Shown here: positions 40,643-50,729 of the stretch, piece after piece
Numbering within the stretch: position 1 is the first letter of the stretch
How the letters are laid out: each line of letters starts with the position of its first letter
Source of the DNA: Ochrobactrum sp. CM-21-5
GTDB taxonomy: Bacteria > Pseudomonadota > Alphaproteobacteria > Rhizobiales > Rhizobiaceae
Direction: 5' to 3'
Assembly (NCBI RefSeq): GCF_014253075.1
Contig: NZ_JACLZJ010000007.1
Location: 62,001-126,000, forward strand
Length of the DNA: 64,000 nt
Notes under the pieces: model-generated
Database searches by the model: none
The model's input: the letters and a program-made list of their open reading frames with translations, nothing else
What the model was told of the DNA's origin: nothing
Translations under genes and position numbers: made by a program

Positions 40643-40644
40643 CA

Positions 40645-41205
40645 ATGACCATGCTCAAAGTCGCAGTTATCATTGGCAGCACTCGCGAACAGCGTTTCGC
40701 ACCCGTTCCGGCACGGTGGATCGCCAAGCTCGTTGCCGAACGCCCCGAACTTGATGTCGAGATTCTGGATCTGGCGGATTATCCAATGGGTTTTTACGGC
40801 GACTCTGCGACCACGACTCCACAGACCGAAACTGCGGACAAGTGGAAGACCAAACTGCGTGAGTTTGATGCCTACATTCTGACTGCCGCCGAATATAATC
40901 ATGCGCCAACAGCTGTTTTGAAGAATGCAATCGATTATGGTGACTGGATCCAGAAGCCGATGGGCTTTGTCGGTTACGGCGGCGTTGGCGGTGCACGTGC
41001 CGTCGAACAGTTACGCATGATTGCCGTCGAAATGTCGTCCATGTCGGTCAAAACCGGTGTGCATATTCTGTTCCCGGACTATCTGGCTGTGGTTAAAGGC
41101 GAAAACACCCTGGACGATTTCCCGCATTTGGCAGAAGCGGCCAAAAACATGCTCGACCAGCTCATCTGGTGGGGCAACGCGCTGAAAATCGCCCGCGCCG
41201 GATAA
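40645..41205 (+). CDS. NADPH-dependent FMN reductase-family protein
   Basis: A 186-residue flavodoxin-like reductase. The phosphate-binding loop is GSTREQR near the N-terminus, and TAAEYNHAPTAVLKNAIDY is the typical FMN/dimer contact stretch. The family (ChrR/AzoR-like) reduces quinones, azo dyes or metals in two-electron steps. Its divergent HxlR regulator with a conserved cysteine suggests induction by quinone-like or electrophilic stress. Confidence 0.9.
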   Translation: MTMLKVAVIIGSTREQRFAPVPARWIAKLVAERPELDVEILDLADYPMGFYGDSATTTPQTETADKWKTKLREFDAYILTAAEYNHAPTAVLKNAIDYGDWIQKPMGFVGYGGVGGARAVEQLRMIAVEMSSMSVKTGVHILFPDYLAVVKGENTLDDFPHLAEAAKNMLDQLIWWGNALKIARAG

Positions 41206-41219
41206 TCTGACTGTAAAGA

Positions 41220-41247
41220 CAAGCCGGATCGATCTCGCTCCGGCTTG
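41220..41247 (+). terminator. Probable terminator of the FMN reductase gene
   Basis: A 9-bp perfect stem CAAGCCGGA (41220-41228) with TCCGGCTTG (41239-41247), 14 bp after the stop. There is no clear T-run, so it may be a weak terminator. Confidence 0.5.
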
Positions 41248-41343
41248 CCGCTGGCAGGTTTCGCTCTATGCTTACCGAGACAGAGCATTGTCTGCGTTTC
41301 CATTTAAACAGGGACCGCGTCAGAAAACAGATCGGATATTTAT

Positions 41344-41601
41344 ATGCGTAAGGAACTGCCAATCGAAAAAGCCCCCAAAGATGGCCGCAAGATCACCGTG
41401 GTCTGGACCGATGATGACGACCAGCGCAACGAGTCGATCGCGCAATATCGCTCGTTGGAACAGTTAAATGCGGGCGGAGGGCAATGGGACGAAACCGATA
41501 CCGGCTGGTGGACCTTTACCGACAGCAAGACCCAGCGCAAAATCGAGCCGATCTCCTGGATTTCTGAAACTGACGATGGCGACGACGAGGAGAATAACTG
41601 A
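41344..41601 (+). CDS. Conserved small hypothetical protein
   Basis: An 85-residue, strongly acidic protein (WTDDDDQRNES near the middle, DDGDDEENN at the end) with several tryptophans in the core (GQWDETDTGWWTF, EPISWISE). The composition and coding bias look real, and similar small proteins occur in Rhizobiales, but I recognise no domain. It may be co-transcribed with fumC, which starts 155 bp downstream. Confidence 0.6.
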   Translation: MRKELPIEKAPKDGRKITVVWTDDDDQRNESIAQYRSLEQLNAGGGQWDETDTGWWTFTDSKTQRKIEPISWISETDDGDDEENN

Positions 41602-41756
41602 CAAATGGGGGTATGCCCATGCGCCATTAAACTTGACTACTATAATCATATTTGATCGGATAAATTTGCCTAAAACAATGCACTGCCGACGATTGTGCAG
41701 TGCTATATTCAGTTCGAAGGACTCTTTCCGAGCCCAGAGCCAGCCGGAGACTTGCA

Positions 41757-43148
41757 ATGACTGCTATGCGTACCGAAACAGACACTTTCGGACAGATCGA
41801 CGTTCCCGCAGAACGTTATTGGGGCGCACAAACGCAGCGATCGTTGCAAAACTTCAAGATTGGTGGCGAACGTATGCCCCTGCCGCTCGTTCATGCACTG
41901 GGCGTCGTGAAGCGCGCTGCGGCGGAAACCAATATCGCGCTTGGCAAGCTGGATCCGGTTCTGGGTCAGGTAATCGCGGTTGCCGCTTCGGAAGTCATCG
42001 AAGGCAAGCTTGACGATCATTTCCCGCTTGTCGTCTGGCAGACCGGCTCCGGCACCCAGTCCAATATGAACGCCAATGAAGTCATCTCCAATCGCGCCAT
42101 TGAGCTTCTGGGGGGCGAACTGGGTTCCAAGAAGCCGGTTCACCCGAACGACCATGTCAATATGAGCCAGTCATCCAATGACAGTTTCCCGACAGCGATC
42201 CATATCGCGACGGCCGTCGAGACTGTCAATCTGCTCTATCCCGCACTCGATCACCTGACCAATGCGCTGCAGGTCAAGGAAGAAGCGTTCAAAGACATTA
42301 TCAAGATCGGCCGCACCCATACGCAGGACGCAACGCCAGTCACGCTCGGCCAGGAGTTTTCGGGCTACCGTGCAGCGCTTGAATATGCCCGCCAGCGGAT
42401 TGAGACATCCCTCGCCGATGTTTTCCTGCTCGCACAGGGCGGCACCGCCGTCGGAACCGGCCTCAATGCGCCTATCGGGTTCGATACCGGTTTTGCCGAT
42501 GCGGTGAGCGAGATCACCGGCCTTTCCTTCAAAACAGCACCAAACAAGTTCGAGGCGCTTGCCAGCCACGGCGCGATTCTCAATTTTCATGGAAGCCTTA
42601 ATGCGCTGGCAGCCGATCTGTTCAAAGTCGCCAACGACATCCGTTTTCTCGGTTCAGGCCCCCGCTCCGGCCTTGGTGAACTCTCCCTGCCGGAGAACGA
42701 ACCCGGTTCGTCGATAATGCCAGGAAAGGTGAACCCGACCCAGGCCGAAGCCATGACGATGGTTGCCACGCAGGTATTCGGCAACCAAACCACCGTGATG
42801 GTTGCTGCAAGCCAGGGCCACTTCGAGCTGAATGTATTCAAGCCGGTGATCGCCTACAATGTCCTGCAATCGATCCGTATTCTAAGCGATGCGATGGTCT
42901 CGTTCGCTGACCACTGCATTGAAGGAATCGAAGCAAATGAAGCACGTATCAAGGAATTGCTTGAGCGTTCGCTGATGCTCGTTACAGCACTGGCCCCGGC
43001 AATTGGTTACGATAATGCGGCCAGGATTGCCAAGACCGCTCACAGGAATGGTACGACCCTGCGGGAAGAGGCCTTGTCCAGCGGGCTGGTATCCGAGGAA
43101 GATTATGACCGGCTGGTGCGCGCTGAACGCATGATTGCGCCAGAATGA
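41757..43148 (+). CDS. fumC: Fumarate hydratase class II
   Basis: Interconverts fumarate and L-malate in the TCA cycle; an oxygen-stable, iron-free tetramer. The 463-residue protein carries the superfamily signature [13 protein letters not shown], the active-site segment [11 protein letters not shown], and [18 protein letters not shown]. The ATG at 41757 ([12 protein letters not shown]) follows CGGAGAC; 19 upstream in-frame codons are not supported. Confidence 0.98.
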   Translation: MTAMRTETDTFGQIDVPAERYWGAQTQRSLQNFKIGGERMPLPLVHALGVVKRAAAETNIALGKLDPVLGQVIAVAASEVIEGKLDDHFPLVVWQTGSGTQSNMNANEVISNRAIELLGGELGSKKPVHPNDHVNMSQSSNDSFPTAIHIATAVETVNLLYPALDHLTNALQVKEEAFKDIIKIGRTHTQDATPVTLGQEFSGYRAALEYARQRIETSLADVFLLAQGGTAVGTGLNAPIGFDTGFADAVSEITGLSFKTAPNKFEALASHGAILNFHGSLNALAADLFKVANDIRFLGSGPRSGLGELSLPENEPGSSIMPGKVNPTQAEAMTMVATQVFGNQTTVMVAASQGHFELNVFKPVIAYNVLQSIRILSDAMVSFADHCIEGIEANEARIKELLERSLMLVTALAPAIGYDNAARIAKTAHRNGTTLREEALSSGLVSEEDYDRLVRAERMIAPE

Positions 43149-43247
43149 GTGTATCTGTACGATGAACAAACTGTCGAGAATTACCCAGCTTTTCTTGACA
43201 GTCCGCAGCCGTTAATTGATGCCTCAGTTCAACAGGAGATAGCCCCA

Positions 43248-43649
43248 ATGACCTCTATCACTCCGCAGACCAACGGCGTTGCAACTCTCATCGCCCGCAT
43301 ATTTCTCTCGATACTCTTCATTCTCGCTGGTTACAGCAAGCTGGCCGGCCTCGCTGGAACGGCTCAATATTTTGGTTCCATTGGCCTTCCGGTTCCAACT
43401 GTCACCGCAGTCATCGTCGGCCTGATCGAATTTGTTGGCGGGCTCGCCATTCTGATCGGCTTTCAGACGCGCATCGCCGCTCTCATCGTCTGCCTCTTCA
43501 CCATCGGCGCAACGCTTGTCGCGCATATGGATTTTTCGCAAGGCATGAACGCCATGATGGCACAGAAAAACCTTGCGATCGCCGGCGGCCTTCTCCTGCT
43601 CGCCCTGCATGGTGCAGGCTCGCTCTCGATCGACGCCAGGCGCGGCTGA
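43248..43649 (+). CDS. DoxX-family membrane protein
   Basis: A 133-residue integral membrane protein with four hydrophobic segments (LIARIFLSILFILAGYSKL, TAVIVGLIEFVGGLAILIG, AALIVCLFTIGATLVA, LAIAGGLLLLAL), the DoxX/YphA layout. Members are tied to thiol and redox homeostasis in some bacteria; the role here is unknown. The ATG at 43248 has AGGAGA upstream. It may be read with fumC or from its own promoter in the 99-bp gap. Confidence 0.88.
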   Translation: MTSITPQTNGVATLIARIFLSILFILAGYSKLAGLAGTAQYFGSIGLPVPTVTAVIVGLIEFVGGLAILIGFQTRIAALIVCLFTIGATLVAHMDFSQGMNAMMAQKNLAIAGGLLLLALHGAGSLSIDARRG

Positions 43650-43664
43650 TCAAAAGCCACAAAA

Positions 43665-43692
43665 AAGCCGCGCCATGCAGATGACGCGGCTT
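43665..43692. terminator. Bidirectional terminator (doxX / hisG)
   Basis: AAGCCGCG (43665-43672) and CGCGGCTT (43685-43692), 12-nt loop, an A6 run on the left side, between convergent genes. It serves the minus-strand his operon best. Confidence 0.75.
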
Positions 43693-43713
43693 CCTCAATG
43701 AATACCCTGAAGA

Positions 43714-44409
43714 TCAGGCCTTCAGGCCTTCCCGGATACGCGTCGCAATCTCCGCAACGCGGCCATTCTCATGACTGCGGCGCGCCGAAATGAGACAAGC
43801 CTGGGACCGCAGGATTATACCGTCTTCCAGCACCTTGAGCTTATTGGCACGAAGCGTCGAGCCGGTAGAGGTAATGTCTACGATCATATCGGCAGAACCC
43901 GCTGCCGGCGCTCCTTCGGTCGCCCCCAGGCTTTCCACGATACGATACACCTGAATGCCGTGTTTTTGAGAGAAAAACTGCTGCGTCAGGCGCCAGTATT
44001 TGGTCGCGATACGCAAACGACGACCATGACGCTGACGGAAATCCGCCGCCACATCGTCAAGATCCGCCATACTGGTCACGTCGCGCCAGACTTCCGGCAC
44101 CGCCACCACCACATCGGCATGACCGAAACCCAGCTCAGCCTCAATCGCCACGCGCTCATCGGCATGCGCCAATGTCTCGCGCACGAGGTCTTCCCCCGTG
44201 ACGCCCAGATCCACACTGCCATAGCCCAACTCGCGTGCAATCTCGGAAGCCGACAGGAATAGAATGTCGAGACCGTCCTCGCCTTCGACGCGCGCGCGAT
44301 AATTGCGGTCGTCATCCGGCAGAATGACCTTGTAGCCGGCCTTTTCCAATACGGCGAGCGTTTGTTCCTTGAGCCGACCCTTGGACGGCAATGCCAATGT
44401 GACGCTCAT
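43714..44409 (-). CDS. hisG: ATP phosphoribosyltransferase, short-form catalytic subunit
   Basis: First step of histidine synthesis: ATP plus PRPP gives phosphoribosyl-ATP. At 231 residues this is the short form, which lacks the C-terminal ACT-like regulatory domain and depends on His[14 protein letters not shown] at the start and the PRPP-binding [15 protein letters not shown] motif are present. It overlaps the hisZ stop by 4 nt, as the third gene of hisS-hisZ-hisG. Confidence 0.97.
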   Translation of the reverse strand: MSVTLALPSKGRLKEQTLAVLEKAGYKVILPDDDRNYRARVEGEDGLDILFLSASEIARELGYGSVDLGVTGEDLVRETLAHADERVAIEAELGFGHADVVVAVPEVWRDVTSMADLDDVAADFRQRHGRRLRIATKYWRLTQQFFSQKHGIQVYRIVESLGATEGAPAAGSADMIVDITSTGSTLRANKLKVLEDGIILRSQACLISARRSHENGRVAEIATRIREGLKA

Positions 44410-45548
44410 GATTGTTCTCCCGCCAGTGCCTGCAGCCGGTCGAGCCAGATGGAGAAGCCAACGCCGGGAATATTCTCTGACGCGCCGAGCATGGTCAAAA
44501 GCCGGTCATAGCGTCCGCCGCCAGCCAGAATCCCGTCCTTTTCCACCCCCGTCTGGCGGATTTCATAGACAAGACCGGTATAGTAATCGAGCGGACGACC
44601 AAAAGATGCGTCGTAGATAATGTTCTGTGTGGCGATACCGGCCTGTTCGATTGCATCGGTCCGGGCCTCGAACTTCTGCAACACAGCGCCAAGATCGAGT
44701 GCATTATCCGCTGCAAAAGCGCGCAGCGTCACCCCAGCGGAATCCAGCGAAACGCGGGTTTCCAGAAATTGCTGCAAGAGCTGAAGCGCAGATGCGGGAA
44801 ACCGCGTCACGGCCAGATCTTCCTTTTCGATCAGGCGGCGGGCAATTTCGGCCGGTGTGCGGCCTGCGCCGGGCGAAATGCCAGCTTCCAGCATTTCGGT
44901 TTCCAGCATACGTGCAAGGCCGGTTTCATCGCCTTCGGCAACCAGCACCGCCAGAGCCTCCGGCAATGGATCGCGCCGCTGTGCGCCGGTGAGCTCGGCA
45001 AGGGCAGCGTCCATGGAATCAGCATCTCCGAAAGCCCGCAGCAATTTCTTGCGCCAACCCTGCGGCAAACCGAGCGCCTTCAGCATGCCCGCGAAAACCG
45101 ACTGATCGCCCAGCACTATTTCAAGCTTAGCGTCGGGGGCAACCGCCTTCACACAGGAAAGTGCGTCGGCAATAGAACGCGCATCGGATACAGCTTCATC
45201 GCCCGCACCCAGATCTTCGATCCCTGCCTGGAGAAACTCAGCCGCACCATCGCGACGCTGGCGGAATACTTCACCGAGATAGGCATAACGCTTCGGCGTC
45301 GCGGCATTCAAAGCAATATGATTACGGCAAACCGGAATGGTGAATTCCGGACGCAGGCAGAGGCTGTCGCCATTCTCATTTTCAGTCAGGAAGATACGGC
45401 GGCGCAAATCCTCGCCCGCCATATCCAGGAATGGGTCGGCTGGCTGGATCAGCGGAATTTCCACCAGTTCGGCCTCACGCGCGCCCAGTTCCACACGAAG
45501 CGAATCGAAAACGCCAGTCGAGCGCGATCCCGCCATAGTCTCGGTCAT
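44406..45548 (-). CDS. hisZ: ATP phosphoribosyltransferase regulatory subunit HisZ
   Basis: A 380-residue class II synthetase-like protein that pairs with short HisG and conveys histidine feedback. It resembles the HisRS catalytic core (motif 2-like [20 protein letters not shown] and motif 3-like GGGRYDRLL) but lacks the anticodon-binding domain and tRNA-charging features. Here it lies directly between the true hisS and hisG, with 4-nt overlaps on both sides, which makes this assignment secure. Confidence 0.95.
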   Translation of the reverse strand: MTETMAGSRSTGVFDSLRVELGAREAELVEIPLIQPADPFLDMAGEDLRRRIFLTENENGDSLCLRPEFTIPVCRNHIALNAATPKRYAYLGEVFRQRRDGAAEFLQAGIEDLGAGDEAVSDARSIADALSCVKAVAPDAKLEIVLGDQSVFAGMLKALGLPQGWRKKLLRAFGDADSMDAALAELTGAQRRDPLPEALAVLVAEGDETGLARMLETEMLEAGISPGAGRTPAEIARRLIEKEDLAVTRFPASALQLLQQFLETRVSLDSAGVTLRAFAADNALDLGAVLQKFEARTDAIEQAGIATQNIIYDASFGRPLDYYTGLVYEIRQTGVEKDGILAGGGRYDRLLTMLGASENIPGVGFSIWLDRLQALAGEQS

Positions 45549-47053
45549 CCTGCCTGTTGGGCGCGATCCCGCGCTTGGGCCTCAAGGATTTCACGGACCG
45601 CATCCACCAGCCCCTCTTCCCTGACAGTAATCTGTGCCGGACGGCTTTCACGCCAGATCGCATTATCCTCGATTTCAGCAGACAGGCGCTTGCCTTCCAC
45701 CAGATCCTTGAGCTGCACTTCACCAGCCTCACGTTCCTGCGAGCCCTGAATGACGACGCAAGGCGCATCACGGCGGTCGGCATATTTCATCTGTGCCTTC
45801 ATGCCAGACCCACCGACATACATTTCGGACCGGATTCCTGCCTGACGCAGATCGGAAACCATCTTCTGGTAACGCCCGAGGCTTTCCGTATCCTTGTCCA
45901 TGACCAGCACAACGACCGGACCGACGCTATCCGAAACATCCAGTTTGCCGAGGTTTTTCAACGCTGTCATCAGACGCGAAACGCCGATGGAAAAGCCAGT
46001 CGCCGGAACTGGTTCGCCGCGAAAGCGCGATACCAGACCGTCATAGCGGCCACCGCCGCCAACCGAACCGAACACAACCTTCTGGCCATCTTCATTGGTA
46101 ACATCGAACAGCAATTCAGCCTCGAAAACCGGGCCGGTGTAATATTCAAGACCGCGCACCACGGACGGGTCGATCTTCACACGGCTTTCATAGCCGCCCG
46201 CATCGAACAGCGCCTGCATGTCGGCAAGTTCGGCGACACCCTCTTCGCCCTTGGCGTTGCCGACAACGACAGCACGCAGATTGGCGATGGTTTCCGCGCC
46301 GGTCACGCCACCTGCCGCAGTGAATGCCAGAACCTTTTCGATTGCCGCATCGGAAAGCTCCGCGCCCTTGGTGAAATCGCCGCTTTCGTCGAGACGGCCT
46401 TTACCCAGCAGGAGATGCACACCTTCAGGGCCGAACTTGTCGAGCTTGTCGATGGCACGCAGCACGTTGAGGCGCTTGGCAGCGTTGCCTTCGCCTTCAA
46501 GGCCTATGGCGTCAAGCACACCGTCCAGAACCTTGCGGTTGTTCACGCGGATCGCATAATCGCCCCGGCTGATGCCAAGACGCTCCAGCGTGTCGGCCAT
46601 CATCATGCACATCTCGGCATCGGCGGAAACATTCGGCGCGCCGACGGTGTCGGCATCGAACTGCATGAACTGGCGGAAACGGCCCGGTCCCGGCTTTTCG
46701 TTGCGAAACACCCAGCCGCTGCGATAGCTGCGATAGGGTTTCGGCAGCGTTTCGAAATTTTCCGCCACATAGCGCGCCAGCGGCGCAGTAAGATCGTAGC
46801 GCAGCGACAGCCACTGCTCATCGTCGTCCTGAAACGAGAACACGCCTTCATTCGGGCGATCCTGATCCGGCAGGAATTTTCCGAGTGCGTCGGTATATTC
46901 GACAAGCGGCGTTTCCACCGGTTCGAACCCGTAAAGATCATAGACCTCGCGGATGGTCGCCATCATCTTTTCGGCGGCGCGTAAATCATCCGTCACCCGA
47001 TCGACAAACCCGCGCGGCAATCGCGCCTTCATCTTGTCCGCTTTATCGGCCAT
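45545..47053 (-). CDS. hisS: Histidyl-tRNA synthetase
   Basis: Charges tRNA-His; a class IIa synthetase of 502 residues. Motif 2 ([20 protein letters not shown]), the histidine-binding segment [14 protein letters not shown], motif 3 ([13 protein letters not shown]) and a C-terminal anticodon-binding domain are present. The ATG at 47053 gives a start matching the Brucella form; a TTG ten codons upstream is open but has no ribosome site. It starts the hisS-hisZ-hisG operon, putting histidine charging and the first biosynthetic step under shared expression. Confidence 0.96.
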   Translation of the reverse strand: MADKADKMKARLPRGFVDRVTDDLRAAEKMMATIREVYDLYGFEPVETPLVEYTDALGKFLPDQDRPNEGVFSFQDDDEQWLSLRYDLTAPLARYVAENFETLPKPYRSYRSGWVFRNEKPGPGRFRQFMQFDADTVGAPNVSADAEMCMMMADTLERLGISRGDYAIRVNNRKVLDGVLDAIGLEGEGNAAKRLNVLRAIDKLDKFGPEGVHLLLGKGRLDESGDFTKGAELSDAAIEKVLAFTAAGGVTGAETIANLRAVVVGNAKGEEGVAELADMQALFDAGGYESRVKIDPSVVRGLEYYTGPVFEAELLFDVTNEDGQKVVFGSVGGGGRYDGLVSRFRGEPVPATGFSIGVSRLMTALKNLGKLDVSDSVGPVVVLVMDKDTESLGRYQKMVSDLRQAGIRSEMYVGGSGMKAQMKYADRRDAPCVVIQGSQEREAGEVQLKDLVEGKRLSAEIEDNAIWRESRPAQITVREEGLVDAVREILEAQARDRAQQAG

Positions 47054-47097
47054 TTTCCCTGCCTGATCGCTGATTTTACTCAATTCATACCGGAAAG

Positions 47098-47120
47098 AAC
47101 CGGCAAAGCTGTTGCCGGTT
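47098..47120 (-). terminator. Probable terminator of the LysE-type gene
   Basis: AACCGGCAA (47098-47106), 5-nt loop, TTGCCGGTT (47112-47120), followed on the minus strand by CTTTCC. It lies 44 nt beyond the LysE stop, upstream of hisS. Confidence 0.6.
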
Positions 47121-47163
47121 TCCTAACCGATCAAGCCCATCGCGGCAAGTGCGGGAAGCGCGA

Positions 47164-47784
47164 TCAGCGCGCAGCAATGGCAACGGCTGCTCCGGCCATC
47201 ATGCCTGCACTGGTTCTGTTGGCGATTCGCATCATCCGCGGACTGCGCAAAAACCGCCGCGCCTGCGCTGCAAGCACGACCCAGGCCGTATCGACAGCAG
47301 CCAGAACAGCAAACATAACCAGCAGCAATTCCGCCCAGCCAACCAGAGAAACATGAGTGATATCGACCACGGTCGGCAAAATCGCGATATAGAAAACCAT
47401 GATCTTCGGATTGCCGAGCGTGACCGCCAGCGCGCTGAGGAAAAGCTTGCGGCCTTCGCCATGGCGCGGGATGGCATTTTCGTCCGTTGCTTCGTCCACT
47501 GGCGCGATCCACATTTTCCAGGAGAGATAGACCAGATATGCGACGCCCGCATATTTGAGCATCAGAAAAGCAGTATGGAAAGTGTTGGCAAGAGCGGAAA
47601 GGCCCCATACCGCCAACGAAAGCCAGATGGCATCACCCAGCCACAAACCGAACATGAACGGGAAGACGCCCTGATGCCCCCGGCTGATAACACGCGCAAC
47701 CAGCGCGCCGACATTTGGCCCTGGCGTGCCTGCAGCCACGATCAAAATACCGGCAAAAGCCACCAGCGACATCAGGTCCATCAT
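47164..47784 (-). CDS. LysE/RhtB-family amino acid exporter
   Basis: A 206-residue inner-membrane protein with about six hydrophobic segments. The family start VAFAGILIVAAGTPGPNVGALVARVISRG is followed by the conserved LGNPKIMVFYIAILP. It exports an amino acid or small metabolite; the substrate cannot be predicted. Same direction as hisS, separated by a hairpin. Confidence 0.88.
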   Translation of the reverse strand: MMDLMSLVAFAGILIVAAGTPGPNVGALVARVISRGHQGVFPFMFGLWLGDAIWLSLAVWGLSALANTFHTAFLMLKYAGVAYLVYLSWKMWIAPVDEATDENAIPRHGEGRKLFLSALAVTLGNPKIMVFYIAILPTVVDITHVSLVGWAELLLVMFAVLAAVDTAWVVLAAQARRFLRSPRMMRIANRTSAGMMAGAAVAIAAR

Positions 47785-47848
47785 TACCTCCCAAAGCTAG
47801 CCGCATGTTTTTCGCAGAAACATTACATATGCGCAATGCTGATCGGAA

Positions 47849-48496
47849 CTAATGCGGGCGCTTGAATGATTGCCGCAGTTTTTCGATGTTTGGGCGGCAA
47901 TGACAACCCTCGATATGATCATTCACGAGGCCCATAGCCTGCATGAAGGCGTACACCGTGGTTGGCCCAACAAATGACCAACCACGCTTCTTCAGGTCCT
48001 TCGAAATATGGGTCGACGTCTCAGTCTTGGGATTTGCGACAAGCGTTGGGTAATCCACGACTGCCGGACGATCCTTTGCTCCCGGCTCGAATGACCAGAA
48101 ATAAGCCGCAAGCGAGCCTTTTTCATTGACCAGTTCAATGGCGCGCCTGGCATTGTTAATGACGGAAACGATTTTTCCGCGATGCCGCACAATCCCTTTG
48201 TCAGTGAGCAAACGATCCACGTCATTCTCGTCATATTCTGCGATGCGCCGGAAATCGAAGCCGTCAAAAGCCGCCCGAAAGTTTTCACGCTTGCGCAGTA
48301 TCGTGAGCCACGAAAGTCCAGATTGAAACCCCTCAAGACAAATCTTCTCAAAAAGACGACGATCATCGGAAACAGGAATGCCCCATTCGCTGTCGTGGTA
48401 GGCGAGATAGTCGGGCAAGATACCCGGCCAGAAGCAACGAGTTTTGCCATCTTCACTAACGATCAGACCTGTTTTTGCCTTGGCTGTGTCGCTCAT
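47849..48496 (-). CDS. tag: DNA-3-methyladenine glycosylase I
   Basis: Removes 3-methyladenine from alkylated DNA. The 215-residue HhH glycosylase has RCFWPG, YHDSEWGIPVSDDRRLFEKICLEGFQSGLSW with the catalytic glutamate, the zinc-binding C-terminus with DHIEGCHC and a conserved N-terminal cysteine/histidine. GGGAG lies 7 nt before the ATG. It is independent of the neighbouring LysE gene, 64 bp away. Confidence 0.95.
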   Translation of the reverse strand: MSDTAKAKTGLIVSEDGKTRCFWPGILPDYLAYHDSEWGIPVSDDRRLFEKICLEGFQSGLSWLTILRKRENFRAAFDGFDFRRIAEYDENDVDRLLTDKGIVRHRGKIVSVINNARRAIELVNEKGSLAAYFWSFEPGAKDRPAVVDYPTLVANPKTETSTHISKDLKKRGWSFVGPTTVYAFMQAMGLVNDHIEGCHCRPNIEKLRQSFKRPH

Positions 48497-48748
48497 TACC
48501 CAACTCCCAAACTTTATCCCTTGTTAATCACGTCGCGAAACCTGCCAATAACCACAACTTTACTTGGAGAGCTTGCCAAACGGAATACGCGTCAAAATTT
48601 ACCTTTATGATTCCATTGCGCGACACAATCCCATCATGAACTTGAGGGCTGCGCTCCTGACAAATGACGACAGGAGATGCACGGGCAAACCGCGCCAGAC
48701 GGATAAGCAATCGCAATTTATGGCGCAAAAGAGAGACGGATCTGGACT

Positions 48749-49516
48749 ATGAAACCACGTCATCTTCTTCTGATCGGATCGCTTGCAGCTATCGCCGTTT
48801 CTGTCTTGAGTACCGGAATGGCTTTCGCCAATGATCGTTACGCTACCTTGCCACCGGTGCGCATCAGCCCCGACCTTGCCGCACCTTGGGTCGCGCAGCT
48901 GCATGGACAACCCGCTAGGCTTGGCCCATTGCCAGATGCATCACAGCCAGCTTCCCGCACGGTTACTAAGAACAGGCAGAAAGCAAAGACGCGCTATCGT
49001 CAAGCTTCCTACCAGCGTCCGGTAGCAAACCCGGTCGCGGTGTCACGGAAAAATCAGCTTAGCCCGATATATTTACCCCAGGTGGTTTCGTATTCCGGCA
49101 AGGAAAAACCTGGCACAATCGTAATCAATACCGGTAAGCGCTTTCTCTATCTGGTTCAGTCTAATGGAACCGCCAAGCGATACGGTGTCGGGGTCGGCAA
49201 ACAGGGTTTCAGCTGGAAAGGTTCGCAGCGCATCAGCCGCAAGGCTGAATGGCCAACGTGGACCCCGCCGAAAGAAATGATCGCCCGTGAGCGCAAGAAG
49301 GGGCGCATCTTGCCCATTCGCATGGAGGGTGGCATCAACAATCCTCTTGGCGCACGCGCGCTTTATCTGGGTTCGACGCTCTATCGCATCCACGGCACCA
49401 ACCAACCATGGACTATCGGCAAGGCCATGTCTTCAGGCTGCATTCGCATGCGCAACGAGGACGTCACTGATCTTTACGAACGTGTTCCAATCGGCGCAAA
49501 AGTCGTCGTCCGCTAA
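48749..49516 (+). CDS. L,D-transpeptidase (ErfK/YbiS/YcfS/YnhG family)
   Basis: A 255-residue periplasmic YkuD-domain enzyme that cross-links peptidoglycan or attaches proteins to it. It has a signal peptide (LLLIGSLAAIAVSVLSTGMAFA, residues ~6-27) and a basic, disordered linker (~55-100). The catalytic domain contains the conserved histidine in YRIHGTN and the nucleophile Cys231 in MSSGCIRMRNED. Brucellaceae encode several paralogues that tie outer-membrane beta-barrel proteins to peptidoglycan; whether this one does so is inference. Confidence 0.93.
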   Translation: MKPRHLLLIGSLAAIAVSVLSTGMAFANDRYATLPPVRISPDLAAPWVAQLHGQPARLGPLPDASQPASRTVTKNRQKAKTRYRQASYQRPVANPVAVSRKNQLSPIYLPQVVSYSGKEKPGTIVINTGKRFLYLVQSNGTAKRYGVGVGKQGFSWKGSQRISRKAEWPTWTPPKEMIARERKKGRILPIRMEGGINNPLGARALYLGSTLYRIHGTNQPWTIGKAMSSGCIRMRNEDVTDLYERVPIGAKVVVR

Positions 49517-49547
49517 ACTATTTCAGCACATTGCCGGCAATTTTCAG

Positions 49548-49571
49548 GACCGCCTTCTTGCGAAGGCGGTC
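49548..49571 (+). terminator. Terminator of the L,D-transpeptidase gene
   Basis: GACCGCCTTC (49548-49557), loop TTGC, GAAGGCGGTC (49562-49571), then GCTTTATAT, 31 bp after the stop. Confidence 0.8.
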
Positions 49572-49781
49572 GCTTTATATTCATGAATCTGAAACATTCG
49601 AAATTTCTGCACAGAAAGAATGTTTCCACCTGACAAAGATTGCGGAAAGGGCTTTTCCTTTTCCGACGAACCCCCATATGCTGCCGATAGCAAAGTTCAA
49701 AGGAACATGCGGGAGAAGCTGCCCTCGGCGGCTTGTGCCGGAGAAAATACTGGCGCTCGCATAGGAGGGAAAGGACAGATC

Positions 49782-50612
49782 ATGACCGTACCGACGGTAA
49801 AACTGAACGATGGCAATCACATTCCGCAGCTCGGTTACGGTGTCTGGCAAGTGGGAAACGACGACGCAATAGCCGCAGTCAGCGAAGCACTGAAAGTTGG
49901 TTATCGGCATATCGATACCGCCGCCATTTATGGCAATGAAGAGGGCGTCGGGACAGCGATCAACAGCTCCGGTATTGCACGCAATGATATTTATCTAACG
50001 ACCAAGCTTTGGAATAGCGAACAGGGATATGAAGCAACCCTTAAGGCGTTCGACTCTAGCCTGAAGAAGCTCGGCACCGATTATGTCGATCTCTACCTGA
50101 TTCATTGGCCGATGCCTTCCAGAGATCTCTACATCGAAACATGGCGCGCCTTCATCAAGCTGAAGGAAGAAGGCCGCGCCAAATCGATCGGTGTGTCGAA
50201 TTTCCGCACTGCCGATCTTGAACGTATTCTGAAAGAAAGCGATGTCGCGCCGGTTCTAAATCAGATTGAGCTCCACCCGCAGTTCCAGCAGGACGAGCTG
50301 CGCCTGTTTCACGGCAAGCATAATATTGCAACCGAAGCATGGAGCCCGCTTGGGCAGGGCAAGATTTTAGAGGATGCGACACTGAAGTCGATTGCTGAAA
50401 AACATGGCAAGTCCGTCGCCCAGACAATTCTGCGTTGGCACATAGAAACTGGCAATATCATCATACCGAAATCGGTTACACCGGCTCGTATCAAGGAGAA
50501 TTACGACGTATTTGATTTCCGTCTGAGCGGTACGGAACATGATGCGATCACAAAACTGGACAAGTCCGAGGGTCGAATTGGACCAAATCCGAGTACATTC
50601 TCGGTCTCTTGA
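49782..50612 (+). CDS. Aldo/keto reductase (2,5-diketo-D-gluconate reductase-like)
   Basis: A 276-residue NADPH-dependent (beta/alpha)8 reductase of the AKR5-like group. The catalytic tetrad can be placed: Asp45 and Tyr50 (YRHIDTAAIYGNE), Lys75 (LTTKLWN) and His108 (LIHWPMP). The cofactor-binding IIPKSVTPARIKENYDVFDF lies near the C-terminus. The ATG at 49782 follows a strong AGGAGGGAAAGG; the longer open frame from 49620 overlaps non-coding leader. Broad carbonyl detoxification is likely. It is convergent with the aldehyde dehydrogenase at the left end of the catabolic island. Confidence 0.92.
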   Translation: MTVPTVKLNDGNHIPQLGYGVWQVGNDDAIAAVSEALKVGYRHIDTAAIYGNEEGVGTAINSSGIARNDIYLTTKLWNSEQGYEATLKAFDSSLKKLGTDYVDLYLIHWPMPSRDLYIETWRAFIKLKEEGRAKSIGVSNFRTADLERILKESDVAPVLNQIELHPQFQQDELRLFHGKHNIATEAWSPLGQGKILEDATLKSIAEKHGKSVAQTILRWHIETGNIIIPKSVTPARIKENYDVFDFRLSGTEHDAITKLDKSEGRIGPNPSTFSVS

Positions 50613-50620
50613 TCAAAAAC

Positions 50621-50650
50621 GATCAAGCCGGATTAACGCCCGGCTTGATC
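50621..50650. terminator. Shared hairpin between aldo/keto reductase and aldehyde dehydrogenase genes
   Basis: GATCAAGCCGG (50621-50631), 8-nt loop, CCGGCTTGATC (50640-50650): an 11-bp perfect stem, 8 bp after the reductase stop and 80 bp beyond the dehydrogenase stop on the other strand. No strong T-run. Confidence 0.65.
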
Positions 50651-50729
50651 GTACAAAATGAAAGTTCATTGAAAGCGTGTTTTCTACGACCAGTGACGTT
50701 GGCGGCAGTCGCTCCAATTGAGCTTGCTT

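Noticed and set aside
45557-46984. 475-codon open frame antisense to hisS
   Set aside because: Same reason: lies wholly opposite a well-supported gene and shows no family features.
48564-48752. Small 62-codon frame before the L,D-transpeptidase gene
   Set aside because: It overlaps the start of the well-supported downstream gene and has no family features.
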